Source: Papio anubis
Taxonomy: Eukaryota; Chordata; Mammalia; Primates; Cercopithecidae
Direction: 5' to 3'
Assembly: GCF_008728515.1 (NCBI RefSeq)
Contig: NC_044978.1
Coordinates: 141,531,787 to 141,595,786 of the forward strand
Length of the DNA stretch: 64,000 nucleotides
The notes under the pieces are model-generated. The model had not been told where the DNA came from, ran no database searches, and saw only the letters and a list, made by a program, of their open reading frames with translations. The stretch's first letter is position 1. Every line of letters begins with the position of its first letter. Below, piece after piece: positions 47,457-59,177 of the stretch. A program made the translations under genes and the position numbers.

Positions 47457-48696
47457 TGTTGGGTGCATATATATTTAGAATAGTTAGGTCTTCTTGTTGA
47501 ATTGAAACCTTTACCATTATGTAATGCTCTTCTTTATCATTTCTGATCTTTGTTGGTTTGAAATCTGTTTTGTCTGAAATTAAGATTGCAACCCCTGCTT
47601 CTTTTCTGTTTAACGTTTGTGTGGTAGATTTTCCTCCATCCCTTTATTCTGAGCCTATGAGAGTCATCACATGTGAGATGGGTCACTTGAAAACAGTATA
47701 CAATTGGGTTTTGCTTTTTTATCCAGCTTGCCTTTCTGTGCCTTTTAACTGGGACATTTAGCCCATTTACATTCAAAGTTAGTATTGATTTGTACAGATT
47801 TGATCCTGGCATTGTGCTGTTACCTGGTTATTATGTTGGCTTGTTTATGTGGTTATTTTACAGTCACATTGGTCCTGTGTGTTTAAATGTGTTTTGTACT
47901 AGTTGGTAGTGGTGTTTCCTTTCTATACATAGTGCTTCTTTCAAGATATCTTGTAAGGCAGGTCTGGCAATAATGAACTCCCTCAACATCTGCCTATCTG
48001 AAAAGGACCTTATTTCTCCTTCACTTAGGAATCTTAACTTAGCTGGATAAAAAATTCTTGGTTGAAGATTTTTTTCTTTAAGAAAGTTGAATATAGGCCC
48101 CCAGTCTCTTGGTTTATAGGGTTTCAGCTGAGAGGTCAGCTGTTAGCCTCATGGAGATCCCTTTGTAGGTAACCTGCTCTTTCTCTCTAGCTGCCTTTAA
48201 CATTCTTTCTTTCATTTCAACCTTGGAAAATCCAAGAATTCTCTATCTTGGGGATGATCTTCTTGTGTGGAATCTTGCAGAAGTTATCTGTATTTCCTGA
48301 ATTTGACCATTGGCCTCTCTAGCAAAACTGGGAAAGTAGTCATGGATGATATCCTTAAATATATTTTCCAAGTTTCTTGCTTTTTTCCCTTCCCTTTCAG
48401 GGATGCCAGTGATTCATAAATGTGGCCTCTTTACATAATCCCATACATCTTGGACATTTTGTTCATTCCTTTTTATTCTTTTTCTCTGATTTTGTCTGAC
48501 TGTCTTATTTCAGAAAACCAGTCTTCATATTCTAAGATTCTTTCCACAGCTTGGTTTATTCTGCTATTAATACTTGCAATTGCATTGTGAAATTCTTGTA
48601 TTGTATTATTCAGCTCTATTAGACCTGTTAGGTACTTTTTTATACCAGCTATTTCATCCTTCAGCTCGTATATCACTTTATCGTGATTTTTAAATG
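47457..48696 (-). mobile_element. Element A, 5' part (EN start and ORF1, 5' truncated)
   Basis: The antisense host L1 resumes at 'tgttgggtgcatatatattt'. It runs through the ORF2 start (47537-47812 region, LNVNGLNVPVKRHR) and ORF1 (48473-48676, ELKDEIAGIKKYLTGLIEL coiled-coil part), then ends at 48696 where the right 11-bp TSD begins. It is therefore a 5'-truncated L1. Confidence 0.9.
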
Positions 48697-48707
48697 AACC
48701 AATTTTA

Positions 48708-50876
48708 AAGCAGGATTTATATTATCATTATTATTCTCTACAGAACCAAGTAATGTGGCCATACACAAGTAATAAATTTTATGTCATCAAACTCCTGCCT
48801 CTTGAAGAATATGTCATACATGAGCTAAAATGACTTCTTCATTAATGAGTTTTCACTTTACTTTGTCTAGGAAATTCATATTCACATAAGAATTCATATT
48901 CTTCTTTGTCTTTATGTCACCTTTCTTTTATTTCCTTTTTTTATTTTGCTGAAGCAACTCCACATATGAAGACACAGAGTTACTAAACTTTCTGAACTAT
49001 TGCATGCTGGAAAATTATTTTCTTGTTTCATTTAATTGAAACTTTAGGCAGAGGGAGAACTCTATATCCAAAATCATTTCCCCTGAGAAATTTAAGAAAA
49101 TACTACTTCATCATCTCCTAGCCTTGAAATGTGGCTAATGCTGCTAAGCAAGTACCTGACGTAAGTTATATTTCTCATCCCTTTGTGGGTTACCCAATGA
49201 CTTTACCCTGTGGAAGCCTCAAGGATATTTTATTTAGTTAGGATCTTCTGAAAATGCAAAAAAAAAAAAAAAAAGTGAGAAGGACAGAGGTATTTTTATA
49301 TTTATCCTCCTTGGCATTCTGTTGAGCTCCTCAAATCAATAACTTATGCTTTTATTCAGCTTGAAACAACATTGTGTTTTCTATATCAAATAATTATTGT
49401 CTCTACATTCTGCTTCTAGAATGCTCAGTAAACAGATGTTTGTGTTCATCCTCCGTTTGTCATATTTTCTTTCTATTTATAATCAACTAATGCTTATATC
49501 ATAGCTTTTTTTAAAAGAATAAAAAATATTTCCCTGGGATGTTGTATAAGAAATAAGTCTTTTGTATGAAATCAGAAGTCTGGAAGGGAGCTATATTTTT
49601 TATGTAAAGATACAATTTGGAAAATTAAGCTATCAAATCATCCTTTAAGACTGTGGCATATCCATAAGTAAAATACCTGGGAGGTAAATTTTATTTTTAT
49701 TTAAAACAAATAATAAAATTAATTCAATTACTTCATAAATTTGAGATATTATTTCAATTTTATTTTGAGATCAATGATTTGGATTTTTCATTACATGCAC
49801 ATTATATACCCACCTGTTTGAAATGTATTGTCATTTGCAAAAGAGATTTAAAAACCAAGCTTTCTATGTGACTAAACTATTCTGCTTCTTGGGTAACCAG
49901 AGTCCCACTGAATAATTTTAATTGCAAATGTTTCATGCCAGAAAAGAAAACACTAAAAAGAAGTTTTCAGATCTAAAGAGGGACAAAGTTAAAAGAAAAA
50001 TATGTAAATTAAGTCAAAAATATTGGTGAAGCAACTTGTCTTCCTTTAGAGCAGATGTGCACCATCTTTTTTCACTACAAACATAAAGTTTAACATATAT
50101 ACATATATATGCTGCCTTCCTATGGATGCTTTCAGAAATTTCCTTTGTTTTTTCCTACTACCTGTGATATTATGATAGAAATAACTTTGAATCCATTCAA
50201 TGATTTCTAAGCCTAAAAGCATTATATTAGTAATAAATTAGTCATGGCATAACTCCCAATGGATCCTGAGGTGTGTACAACAATGATTCACTTGAAAAAT
50301 ACAGTTGAACTCTAAAATTCTTCAAGATGAAGAAATAATCCATTAAAACAGCACAATTAGTTAAAAATTACTCAGAATCTACTACATGTAAAGAATATTG
50401 CTAGATGATTTTAAACTGTCTTTTGAATTTATAATTACAAAAAACTCATAGAATAGAACCTGATGCTAATTTTGACTATATCTCAGATTCCAATAATGCC
50501 TCAGAAAAAAATAGTAAGTCCGTTCCTGAATAGCTTTCACCAAATTAATCTAATTCCTATGATTTCCAAGACATTCACAGTTATATTAACTAGCATTGCA
50601 TTTGTCATTCTCTTAAATTAGTTCATCCTGATCTTGTACCAGTTATTTCACAATCAAAAGTATTACAAATCAACTGTTGGCATTATCTCACGTAGCAGAA
50701 TTTTATTTCAGCAAGCTATGCTCTGTTTTTATTGATTAGCTACATTTTAAACCTTGTTTAATAATCCTGTTTTGAAATGTGCTATTAACAATATCTTCTC
50801 AAGATAGTCCAATTTCTACAAAAATGTATTTTAATAACACCTTGTTCACAAAAGGCTACACTGTAACATTTGCCTT
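48708..50876. other. Unassigned low-repeat sequence
   Basis: This is AT-rich sequence without an obvious repeat family. It has an A-run at 49258-49274. I found no second exon matching the candidate at 51821-51931. Confidence 0.45.
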
Positions 50877-51225
50877 TGTCTGTTTGGAGTGCTATAACAA
50901 AATACCATAAACTGGGTAGCTTATAAATGAAATTTATTTCTCACAGATCTGCAGGCTGGAAAGTCCAACATCAAGGCACCAGCAGACTCAGTATCTGGAG
51001 AGGCCCTGCTTCCTCAAAGACAGTGCCTTCTCTGAGTCCTCATGGTAAACGGGGAAAACGAGCCCCCTTGGACCTATTTTATAAGAGTACTAATCCCATT
51101 TATGAGGTCTCCACCCTCATGACATGATCACCTCCCAGAAAGTGCCACCTCCTAATACTATCATCTTGGGAGTTAGGATTTCAATATATGAATTTTAAGG
51201 GGATACAAACATTTAGACTCCAGCA
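50877..51225 (-). mobile_element. MLT1A-type MaLR solo LTR (antisense)
   Basis: The left end is 'gctataacaaaataccataa', the reverse of the LTR 3' end. The right end, 'atatgaattttaaggggata' followed by 'caaacatttagactccagca', is the reverse of the MLT1A 5' end. The middle carries 'ttctcacagatctgcaggct', 'agtgccttctctgagtcctc' and 'tgacatgatcacctccca'. It is a solo LTR with no coding capacity. The short plus-strand frame in it is spurious. Confidence 0.88.
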
Positions 51226-51820
51226 ACATTACCATTGGGTCCAGCTTTTTAACTCCAAATTTTACTTTGATATATTTGTAAATTCAATCTGAATTAATCA
51301 ATTACCCATTTTTTTAATTTAATCTGCTTTACTGTTTTCAATTTACTCACTATTAGGTATTTATTAAAAAAAAGGAAATTCAGAAAAATTTATAGCCATA
51401 CCATTTAACATGCAGGTCAACAGGTATAAAAATAAATCACTGAGGAGTCTTAGATTTCAAGATGAATTCACATTGAAAAGAGAAAACATTTGCACTATGA
51501 GTAAAATGAGTTAAACATAGTAAATATTTTACTCCATACACAACACAACAAGTTCAGCTTTTCTATATGTCCTAAGAATGAATGTTCTCTGACCCTACAA
51601 GGGATATTCCATGTAATAATCTCTCATATAGCAATTCTAGACTTTGGCATAGCTTGAAGAATTTTGTTGAACTTTAAAAATATAAAAGTATCAGTCTAGC
51701 CAAGGAGGCTACAGCAGGCTACCAGTTACCTCACTCAGGTCCTAATATAAAGTTTATGTTATGCAGCCTCCTCCATGATTTCTAGATAATGAAAATATTT
51801 GACTGTAGGAGTCTTCTTAC
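51226..51820. other. Presumed intron sequence downstream of the candidate exon (minus-strand sense)
   Basis: No repeat is recognised. The 3' side adjoins the donor-like GTAAGA at 51815-51820 (minus strand). Confidence 0.4.
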
Positions 51821-51931
51821 CATATCTGATACTTTCATAGTTCTTTCGGCTCTTGACAAGAAAGCCGCATATTTGTTAGTCAGGTTAGGTAATTCATCAG
51901 AAATTCCACCACCCTGTGAATGCCAACATGC
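51821..51931 (-). CDS. Candidate internal protein-coding exon (37 codons, symmetric)
   Basis: On the minus strand, a pyrimidine-rich tract ending in ttctttcaacag lies directly before this segment, and ATG|GTAAGA follows it. These are strong acceptor and donor signals. The 111-bp segment is open in only one frame, which starts exactly at the acceptor and ends exactly at the donor (phase 0-0). The other two frames contain stops. The peptide starts ACWHSQGGGISDEL and continues PNLTNKYAAFLSRAERTMK, with VSDM at the end. It has an N-glycosylation-type NLT and a basic stretch. Two CpGs survive in an AT-rich setting, hinting at constraint. I do not recognise the protein. It could be a chance exon-like segment, but the combination is unusual here. 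Confidence 0.6.
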
Positions 51932-52869
51932 CTGTTGAAAGAAGGGGTTAAAAAGAGTACATCATTTATTTTTATCAATACAAGAAGCACTATAAATAAT
52001 AAGTTTGTGATGAAGGTCGTCAATATTATCTGGCATTAAAGACACATATTCATAAAAAAATAAAATTTTCAAATGTGATACAGAAATAAAAAGCTGTAAG
52101 TCAATGAGATATTAAAATAGAAAAAGAATTGATTATATGAACCTCTAGGTAAGCATAATGGATCTGCACATATCACTTAAACATATTAGCTATGTTCTAT
52201 TTCATAACCAGCAAGTTCGATCTCAATAATATATTAAGATTTTTAGCCAATTATATAGTATTGTTTTACAATTTATTATTCATAAAAATATATTCACAAT
52301 TAACCATTTAATTATGTGGCAATTCTGGGTTAATATATTTTCTAAGTGAAATGATCCACTCACTTTTATATATCATAATTCTTTATATGCATTGAAGATT
52401 TAAATTAATAGGTTAGAGGAATCTAGTAATGCAATATTTTAATGAGCAATTAATCTTTGTGATACTCTTTCTAATTTGTCATACAATTTATTTGTATTCA
52501 TTTAATTAAATAGAATAAACAGCAGCAACATCCTTTGTATATGCAAAAGGGATAAGAATCTATTTTCCCATATTTTACACATTTTATTGTTTTTGTTTCA
52601 GAATTTGATATTCACAGTTAATATTTCAGAATTTGACACATAGTAGAGAATAGACATCTTTCTTTCTTTGTCCATTTTTTGGTAACATTAATTTACTAAA
52701 ACATCCACTCCAGATAATATAGGTAGCTTCTATCACTTTCAAAAATAGAACAATCACAGTCACGTCTTTTAAAAATGTGAAAGCCTTTGAATATAGAACA
52801 TCTAAGCCAGCATTATTATTTTTGCGTAGTTTTTAAATTGTTTGAAGCTGAAAAATAACTTATTTTTGT
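51932..52869. other. Unassigned AT-rich sequence, presumed intron
   Basis: Apart from the acceptor tract at 51932-51955 there is no gene or repeat that I can name. Confidence 0.4.
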
Positions 52870-53539
52870 AATAATTTTTATTTCAATAGCTTTTGGGGTA
52901 CAAGTGGTTTTTCCTTACATGAATGAATAGTATAGTGGTGAATTCTAAGATTTCAGTGCACCCATCACCCAAGTAGTGTACATTGTACCCAATAAGTAGT
53001 TTTTTATCCCTATTCTCCTCCCACCCTCCCCTTTCTGAGTCTTCAAAGTCCACTATATCACTCTGTGTGCCTTTGTGTACCCATGGCTTAGGTCTCACTT
53101 ATCAGTGAAAACATACAGTATTTGGTTTTTCATTCCTGACTTACTTCACTTAGAATAATGGCCTCCAGCTCCATACAAGTTGCTGCAAAGATATTATGTT
53201 ATTGTTTTTTATGGCTGAGTAGTATTCCATGGTGTATATATACCACATTTTCTTTATCCACTCATTGGTCAGTGGGTACTAAGATTGATTCCATATCTTT
53301 GCAAATAATTTGCAAATTTGGCTACAATAAACATACACATGCAGGTGTCTTTTTAATGTATTGATTTCTTTTCCATTGGTTAAATACCCAGTAGTGGGAC
53401 TGCTGGATCAAATCACAGATCTATTTTTAGTCATCTAAGAAATCTCCATACTGTTTTCCACAGAGATTGTACTAATTTACACTCCTACCATGAACATATA
53501 AGCATTCCCTTTTCATGACCCCAACATCTATTGTTTCTT

Positions 53540-53566
53540 TGTTTTTTGTTTGTTTGTTTGTTTTTA
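53540..53566. repeat. (TTTG)n low-complexity tract
   Basis: Several tandem gttt units lie just left of the Alu insertion, in antisense L1 sequence. Confidence 0.85.
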
Positions 53567-53571
53567 CTTTT

Positions 53572-53869
53572 TAACATTGGCCATAATCCCACCATTTTGG
53601 GAGGCCAAGTTAGGCAGATCACTTGAGCCCATGAGTTCACGATCAGCCTGAGCAACATCGTGAAATCCTCTCTCTACAAAAAATACAAAAACTAGCTGAG
53701 TGTGGTGGCACATGCCTGTTGTCCCTGCTGTTGGAGAGGCTGAAGTAGGAGGATCACTTGAGCCTGGGAGATCAAGGCTTTAGTGAACCATAATCACACT
53801 ACTGCACTCCAGCCTGGGTGAGGGAGTGAGATCCTGTCTCAAAAAAATAATAATAGTAATAATGGTCAT
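53572..53869 (+). mobile_element. 5'-truncated AluJ-type SINE inserted in the L1MA-like element
   Basis: The Alu starts at 'taatcccaccattttgggag', missing roughly the first 25-30 bases. It includes 'gaggatcacttgagcctggg' and 'actgcactccagcctgggtg' and ends in an A-rich tail with ATA repeats. L1 text is duplicated imperfectly around it: taacattggcca near 53572-53583 and taataatggtca near 53857-53868, a decayed TSD. Divergence fits AluJ. Confidence 0.88.
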
Positions 53870-56800
53870 TCTTGCAGGAGTAAGGTGGTATCTCATTGTG
53901 GTTTTAATTTGCATTTCCCTGATGACTCGTGATGTTGAATATTTTTTCATATGTTTGTTGACCATTTGTATATCTTCTTTTTATAAACGTCTATTCACGT
54001 GAGTTGCCCACTTTTTCATGAAATTATTTGTTTTTTTCTTGCTGGTTTGTTTGAGATCCTTGTAGATTCTGCATATTAGTCCTTTGCCCAATGCATAGTT
54101 TGCAATATTTTCTCTCATTCTGTGGGTTGTCTGTTTATTCTGGTGATTATTTCTTTTGCCATACAGAAGCTCTGTAGTTTAATTAGGTCTCATTTATTTA
54201 TTTTTGTTTTAGTTCCATTTGCTTTGGGGACTTAGTCATTAATTCTTTGCCTAAGCCAAAGTCCAGAAGACTTTTTCTGAGGTTATCTTCGAGAACTTTT
54301 ATGGTTTTAGGTATTAGATTTGTCTTCAATCCATCTTGAGTTGCTTTTTATATAAAATGAGATGTAGGGATCCAGTTTCATTCTTCTGAATTTAGCTATC
54401 CAGTTTTCCCAGCACCGTTTATTGAATAGGGTGTCAATTTCCCAATTTATGTTGTTCTGTGCTTTGTCAAAGATCAGTTAGTTGTAAATATTTGGCTTTA
54501 TTTCTGCATTCTCTATTCTGATCCATTGATCTATATGTCTACTTTAAGACAGGTACTACGTATTTTGATAACTACAGCCTTGTAGTATAATTTTAAGTAC
54601 AGTAATGTGCTGCCTCCAGATTTGTTCTTTTAGCATTGCATTGCTTTGGCTAAGCAGGCTCTTTTTTGATTCCGTATGAATTGCAGGATTGTTTCCTTTA
54701 ATTCTGTGAAAAATGATGTTGGTGTTTTGATAGGAATTGCATTGAATCTGTAGATTGCTTTGGGCAGTATGGTCATTTTCACAATATTGATTCTCCCAAT
54801 CCATGAGCATGGGATGTGTTTCTGTTTGTTTGTGTCATCTATGATTTCTTTCAGCACTGTTTTGTAGTTCTCCTTACAGAGATCTTTCACCTCCTTGGTT
54901 AAGTATATTCCAGGATATTTTATCTTTTTTGCAGCTATTGTAAAGGTGATTGAGTTTATTTCATTCTCAGTTTGGTCATTGTTGGCATATATCAGTGTTA
55001 CTGATTTGTATACATTGATTTTGTAACCTGAGACATTACTGAATTTGATTATCAAATCTAATCTTATCTCTAGGCTTATACAGCCAACACTTTTGAGAAG
55101 TCTCTAGGGTTTTATATGATATATAATCATATCATTGGTGAACAGCAATAGTTTGACTTCCTTTTTTGCAATCTGAAGGCACTGTATTTCTTCTCTTGCC
55201 TGATTGCTCTGGCTAGGACTTCTGGTATTACGCTGAATGGAAAGTGGTGAAAGTGGGGATCCTTGTCTTGTTCCAGTTCTCAGTGGGAATGATTTCAACT
55301 TTTCCTCATTCAATATAATGTTGGCTGTGGGTTTGTCATAGATGGTGTTTATTAATTTGAACTAAGTCCCTTTTATACCTAGTTTGTTGAGGGTTTTTAA
55401 TCATAAAAAAGATACTAGATTTTATCAAATGCTTTTTTGCAACTATTGAGATAATCATATGGTTTTTGTTTTGAATTCTTTTTATGTGATGAATTATATT
55501 TACTGACGTGCTTATGTTAAACCATCCCTGCACACCTTGAATGAAGTCCACTTGATCATGATATATTATCTTTCTGATATGCTGATAGATTCAGTTATCT
55601 AGTATTTTGTTGAGAATTTTTGCATCTATATTCATCAGGGATGTTGGTTTGTAGTTTTCTATTCTTGTTATGTTCTTTCCTGGTTCTGATATCAGGGTAA
55701 AACTGGCTTAATAGAATGAGTTAGGCAGGATTCCCTCTTTCTCAAACTTTTGTAATAGTTTCATCAGTAGAATTGGCACCAATTCTTTGAATGCCTGGTA
55801 GAATTCAGTTGTGAACCCATCTGCACCTGGGCTTTTTTTCTTTATTGTCAATTTTTAATTACCGATTTAATATTGCTGCTTGTTATTGGTCTGGTCTGGG
55901 TTGCTATTTATTCCTGATTTAATCCAAAAAAGTTGTATGTTTCCAGGAATTTATCCATTTCCTCTAGATTTCCTAGTTTGTGTGCATAGTTTGTGTTTCC
56001 AGTTTGTGTTCATGGCACTCTCAAATGATCTTTCGTTTTTCTGTGGTGTAGGTTGTAATGTCTCCAGTTTTATTTCTAATTGACCTTATTTGAATCTCCT
56101 CTCTTCTCTTCTTGGTTATTCTAGCTAAAGTTCTATCATTTTTTTTTTTTTTTGCCTTTGCAAAGAACCAACTTTTTGTTTCATTGATCTTTTGTATTGA
56201 TTTTTTCTTTCAAATTCATGTAGTTCTACTCTAATCTTTGTTATTTCGTTTCTTCTAGTTTTGGGCTTAGTTTGTTCTTGTTTCTCTAGTTCTTTGAGGT
56301 GTTACATTAGGTTGTCAGTTGGTGGTCTTCCAGGCTCTGATGTAGGCATTTAGTGCTACAAATATTCCTCTTAGCACTGCATTTGCTGTACCCCAGAAGT
56401 TTTGATGACTCATGTCACTATTATTCATTTCAAAGAACTGTTAAATTTCCAACTTGATTTCATTTTTAACACAAAAATCATTCAGGAACAGACTGCTTAA
56501 TTTCTACGTACATGTATAGTTTCGAGGGTTTCTTTTGGAGTTGATTTCTAGTTTTATTCTGATGTGATCTGAGAAGATACTTGCTATAATTTTTATTTTT
56601 TTCAAATTTATTGAGACTTTTTTGTGGCCTGTCATATGGTCTATCATGGAAAATGTTCCATGTGCTGATGAGAAGAATGCATATTCTGAAATTCTTAGGT
56701 AGAATGTTCTGTAAATATCTGTTAAGTCCATTTATTCTACAGTGTTTAAGACCATTGTTTCTTTGCAGATTTTCTGTTTCAATCGTCTGTCTAGTGCTGT

Positions 56801-57299
56801 CAATGGGGTGTTGAAGTCCCCCACTATTCTTGTGTTGCTTTCTATCTCCTCTCTTAAGTCCGGTAGTAATTGTTTTACAAATCTGAGAGCTCTAGTGATA
56901 AGTGCATATAAATTTAAAATTATAATATCTTCTTGTTGAATCTATCCTTTTATCATCATATAACAATCTTCTTTGTCATTTTTTTACTGCTGTTGCTTTA
57001 AAGTTTGTTGTTTTATCTAATATAAGAATAGCTACTCCTGGTCACTTTTGGTTTCCATTTGCATGGATTAATTTTTGCCATTCTTTTACCTTGAGTTTAT
57101 ACAAATCCTTCAATGTTAGGTGAGTCTCTTGAAGACTGAAGATATCTAGTTTGTGACTTTTTATCTACTCTGCCAATCTGTATATTTTAAGTGGACCATT
57201 ATGCCATTTACATTCAACATTAATATCAAGATACTGTTCCAGTCATCACATGAATTGTTACCTACTTTTTTTTCTTCGTTGTGTTATTGTTTTATAGGC

Positions 57300-58429
57300 C
57301 GTGTGAGTTTTATGTTTGCAAGACGTTCTATTCTGGTGCATAATGGTCTTTTGTTTCAAGATTTAGAACTCCTTTCAGCATTTCATGTAGGGCTAGTCTG
57401 GTAGTAACATGCTCTGTCAGCACTTATTTGTCTGAAAATGACTTAGTTTTGCTGGATACAAAATTTTTGGCCAATGGTTATCCTGTTTAAGGAGGCTACA
57501 GATAGGACCCCAGTCCCTTCTGGTCTGTAAGGGTTCTGCTGAGAAGTCTGCTGTTAGTCTGAAAGGTTTTCCCTTACAGGTTACCTGATGCTTTTGCCTC
57601 ACAGCTCTTAAAATTATTTCATTCACATTGACTTTAGATAGCTAGATGCCTATATGCCTTCATGTTTTGTTTTTTGTTTTTGTGTTTTCTGCTTTTGTTT
57701 TTGTTTTTGCAATGAATCTCCCAGTTATTTGGGTTTCTTGTATTTGGATATCTAAATCACTAGCAAGGCCAGGGAAGTTTTCCTCAATTTCCTAAAAAAA
57801 TTATTCTACTTATTTTAGTCTATTGTTAAAACCTCCACTGCATTTTGTAGTTCCCTAAATGTGTCTTTCATTTCCAGAAGTTCTGATTTGTTTCTTTTTA
57901 AAATGTCTATCTCTTTAGAAATGTTTCCATTCATATCCTGAATTTTTTTTAATTTCTTTATGTTAATTTTCACCTTTCTCTAGTATGTCAAATAAATTTT
58001 CCAAACATTTTACTTTTTATTATCCCCCAAAACACCAATTATTATTAGGTTTGGCCGTTTTACATAATCCCTTATTTCCTGGAGACTTTGTTCATTTCTG
58101 TTCTTTATTCTTTATTTTTCTCTGACTGGGTTAATTTAAAAGCCTTGTCTTCAAGCACTGAAACTCTTTTTTCTACTTGTTCTAGCCTATTGTTGAAACC
58201 TCTACCATTTTGTAATTCCCTAAATGTGTCTTTCATTTCCAGAAGTTCTGATATTTTTTCTCTTTAAAATAGGTTCTTCATTAATACGCTGATCTTTTCA
58301 GAATTTCTTTATGTTGGTTTTCACCTTTTTCTGGTATCTCCTTGAGTACCTTAATAATTAATCTTTTGAATTTGTTTTCTGGTATTTCAAAGATTTCATC
58401 TTGGTTTGGATATATTGCTAGAGAGCTAG
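57300..58429 (-). pseudogene. L1 ORF1 pseudogene (L1MA-like) with an internal duplicated segment
   Basis: The C-terminal domain is recognisable at 57417-57626 (ILRAVRQKHQVTCKGKPFRLTADFSAE). The coiled-coil region holds two copies of a ~95-bp block, at about 57803-57900 and 58170-58265 (offset 367 bp), sharing 'ctaaatgtgtctttcatttc' and 'cagaagttctgat'. The N-terminal end lies near the LTR insertion at 58430. No full frame survives. Confidence 0.75.
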
Positions 58430-59177
58430 TGAAACTTCCATTGCAAAATTATAACTGAGAAAATTATTACAGTGAAAGAGATCTGACCTAACCAACTTCA
58501 CCTTTCTTCTAACCTCCACACTGTCCATGTTCATTCCTGGGCATAAGCTGAACTAACTTCGGGAAAACTTAGTTTATAGTTTAACTTTGAAACAAAGACA
58601 ATAACAGCCCTTTTCCAAAACAAATCCCCTTCCTGTTTGGAGAACAGATTGCCTTTGTAGGACTAACAAATTAGCCACAAGATTAGAAATCATGGTTTAG
58701 GAGTCATGCAGCTGGACTCCTCTCATGCTACGTCTGCACAATTCTGACCCTCCCTAAATTGCTCCTGTGGATAACATCACTATTATAAAACCTAAGATCA
58801 GTGTTTGAGATATTTTGCAGACCCTGCACTTGATGAATCAGCTGGCACCATCCAGATCAACAAACTGGTTCATCTGGTCTTGTGGCCCCCACCCAGGGAC
58901 TGACTCAGCACAAGAAGACAGCTTTGACTCCCTATGATTTCATCTCCGACCCAACCAATCAGCACTCCTGACTCACTGTCCCCTAACCACCAAATTGTCC
59001 TTAAAACCCTCAATTTCCAAGTTTAGGGGGAGACTCATTTGAGTAATAATAAAATTCTGGTCTCTCATACAGCCAGCTCTGCATTAATAACATTTTCTCT
59101 ATTGCAGTTCCCCTGTCTTGATAAACTGGCTCTCTGCAGGCAGCAGGCAAGGAGAACCCACTGGGTGATTTCACTAG
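58426..59177 (+). mobile_element. ERV1-type solo LTR with 4-bp TSD, inserted in L1 5' region
   Basis: The LTR is 58430-59173 (744 bp). It begins 'tgaaacttccattgcaaaat' and ends 'gggtgatttca'. It is flanked by ctag at 58426-58429 and 59174-59177; 4-bp duplication is typical of gammaretrovirus-like (ERV1) integrases. Antisense L1 text continues on both sides. U3-like sequence is followed by 'aataataaaattctggtctc' (polyadenylation signal near 59050) and a U5 part with 'cccctgtcttgataaactgg'. It belongs to the MER4/MER52-like group by memory. No coding sequence accompanies it. Confidence 0.88.

Larger units (their letters stand above)
36504..48707 (-). mobile_element. 12.2-kb nested L1 complex bounded by one 11-bp TSD (outer element A, antisense)
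   Basis: Perfect copies of aaccaatttta lie at 36504-36514, directly before the poly-T 3' end of an antisense L1, and at 48697-48707, directly after the 5'-truncated end of an antisense L1 within ORF1. Element A consists of 36515-38758 (3' UTR to RT), 42263-42823 (EN-RT linker and EN) and 47457-48696 (EN start and ORF1). Inside it lie an AluSc-like copy, a second antisense L1 (B, 38772-42262) and a sense L1 (42824-47440). A's RT segment between 38758 and 42263 is missing. The outer TSD shows that all of this began as one insertion site. Confidence 0.85.
53085..57246 (-). pseudogene. L1 ORF2 pseudogene (L1MA-like)
   Basis: In sense it starts near 57246 (ATGACTGGA) and ends near 53085. Pieces remain: GHKKVSINLKKIKIIA with SDHIRIKLEI (EN, 56504-56731), GVQGWFNISTSVNIIHHIKR (RT, 55336-55551), and YKINVYKSVTLIYANN with PCSWIGRINIVKMTILPKA (54630-55055). 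The RT active-site aspartates are altered (LLLFTNDM at 55104-55313). It is interrupted by an Alu at about 53584-53857. Many stops and shifts make it dead. Confidence 0.82.
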
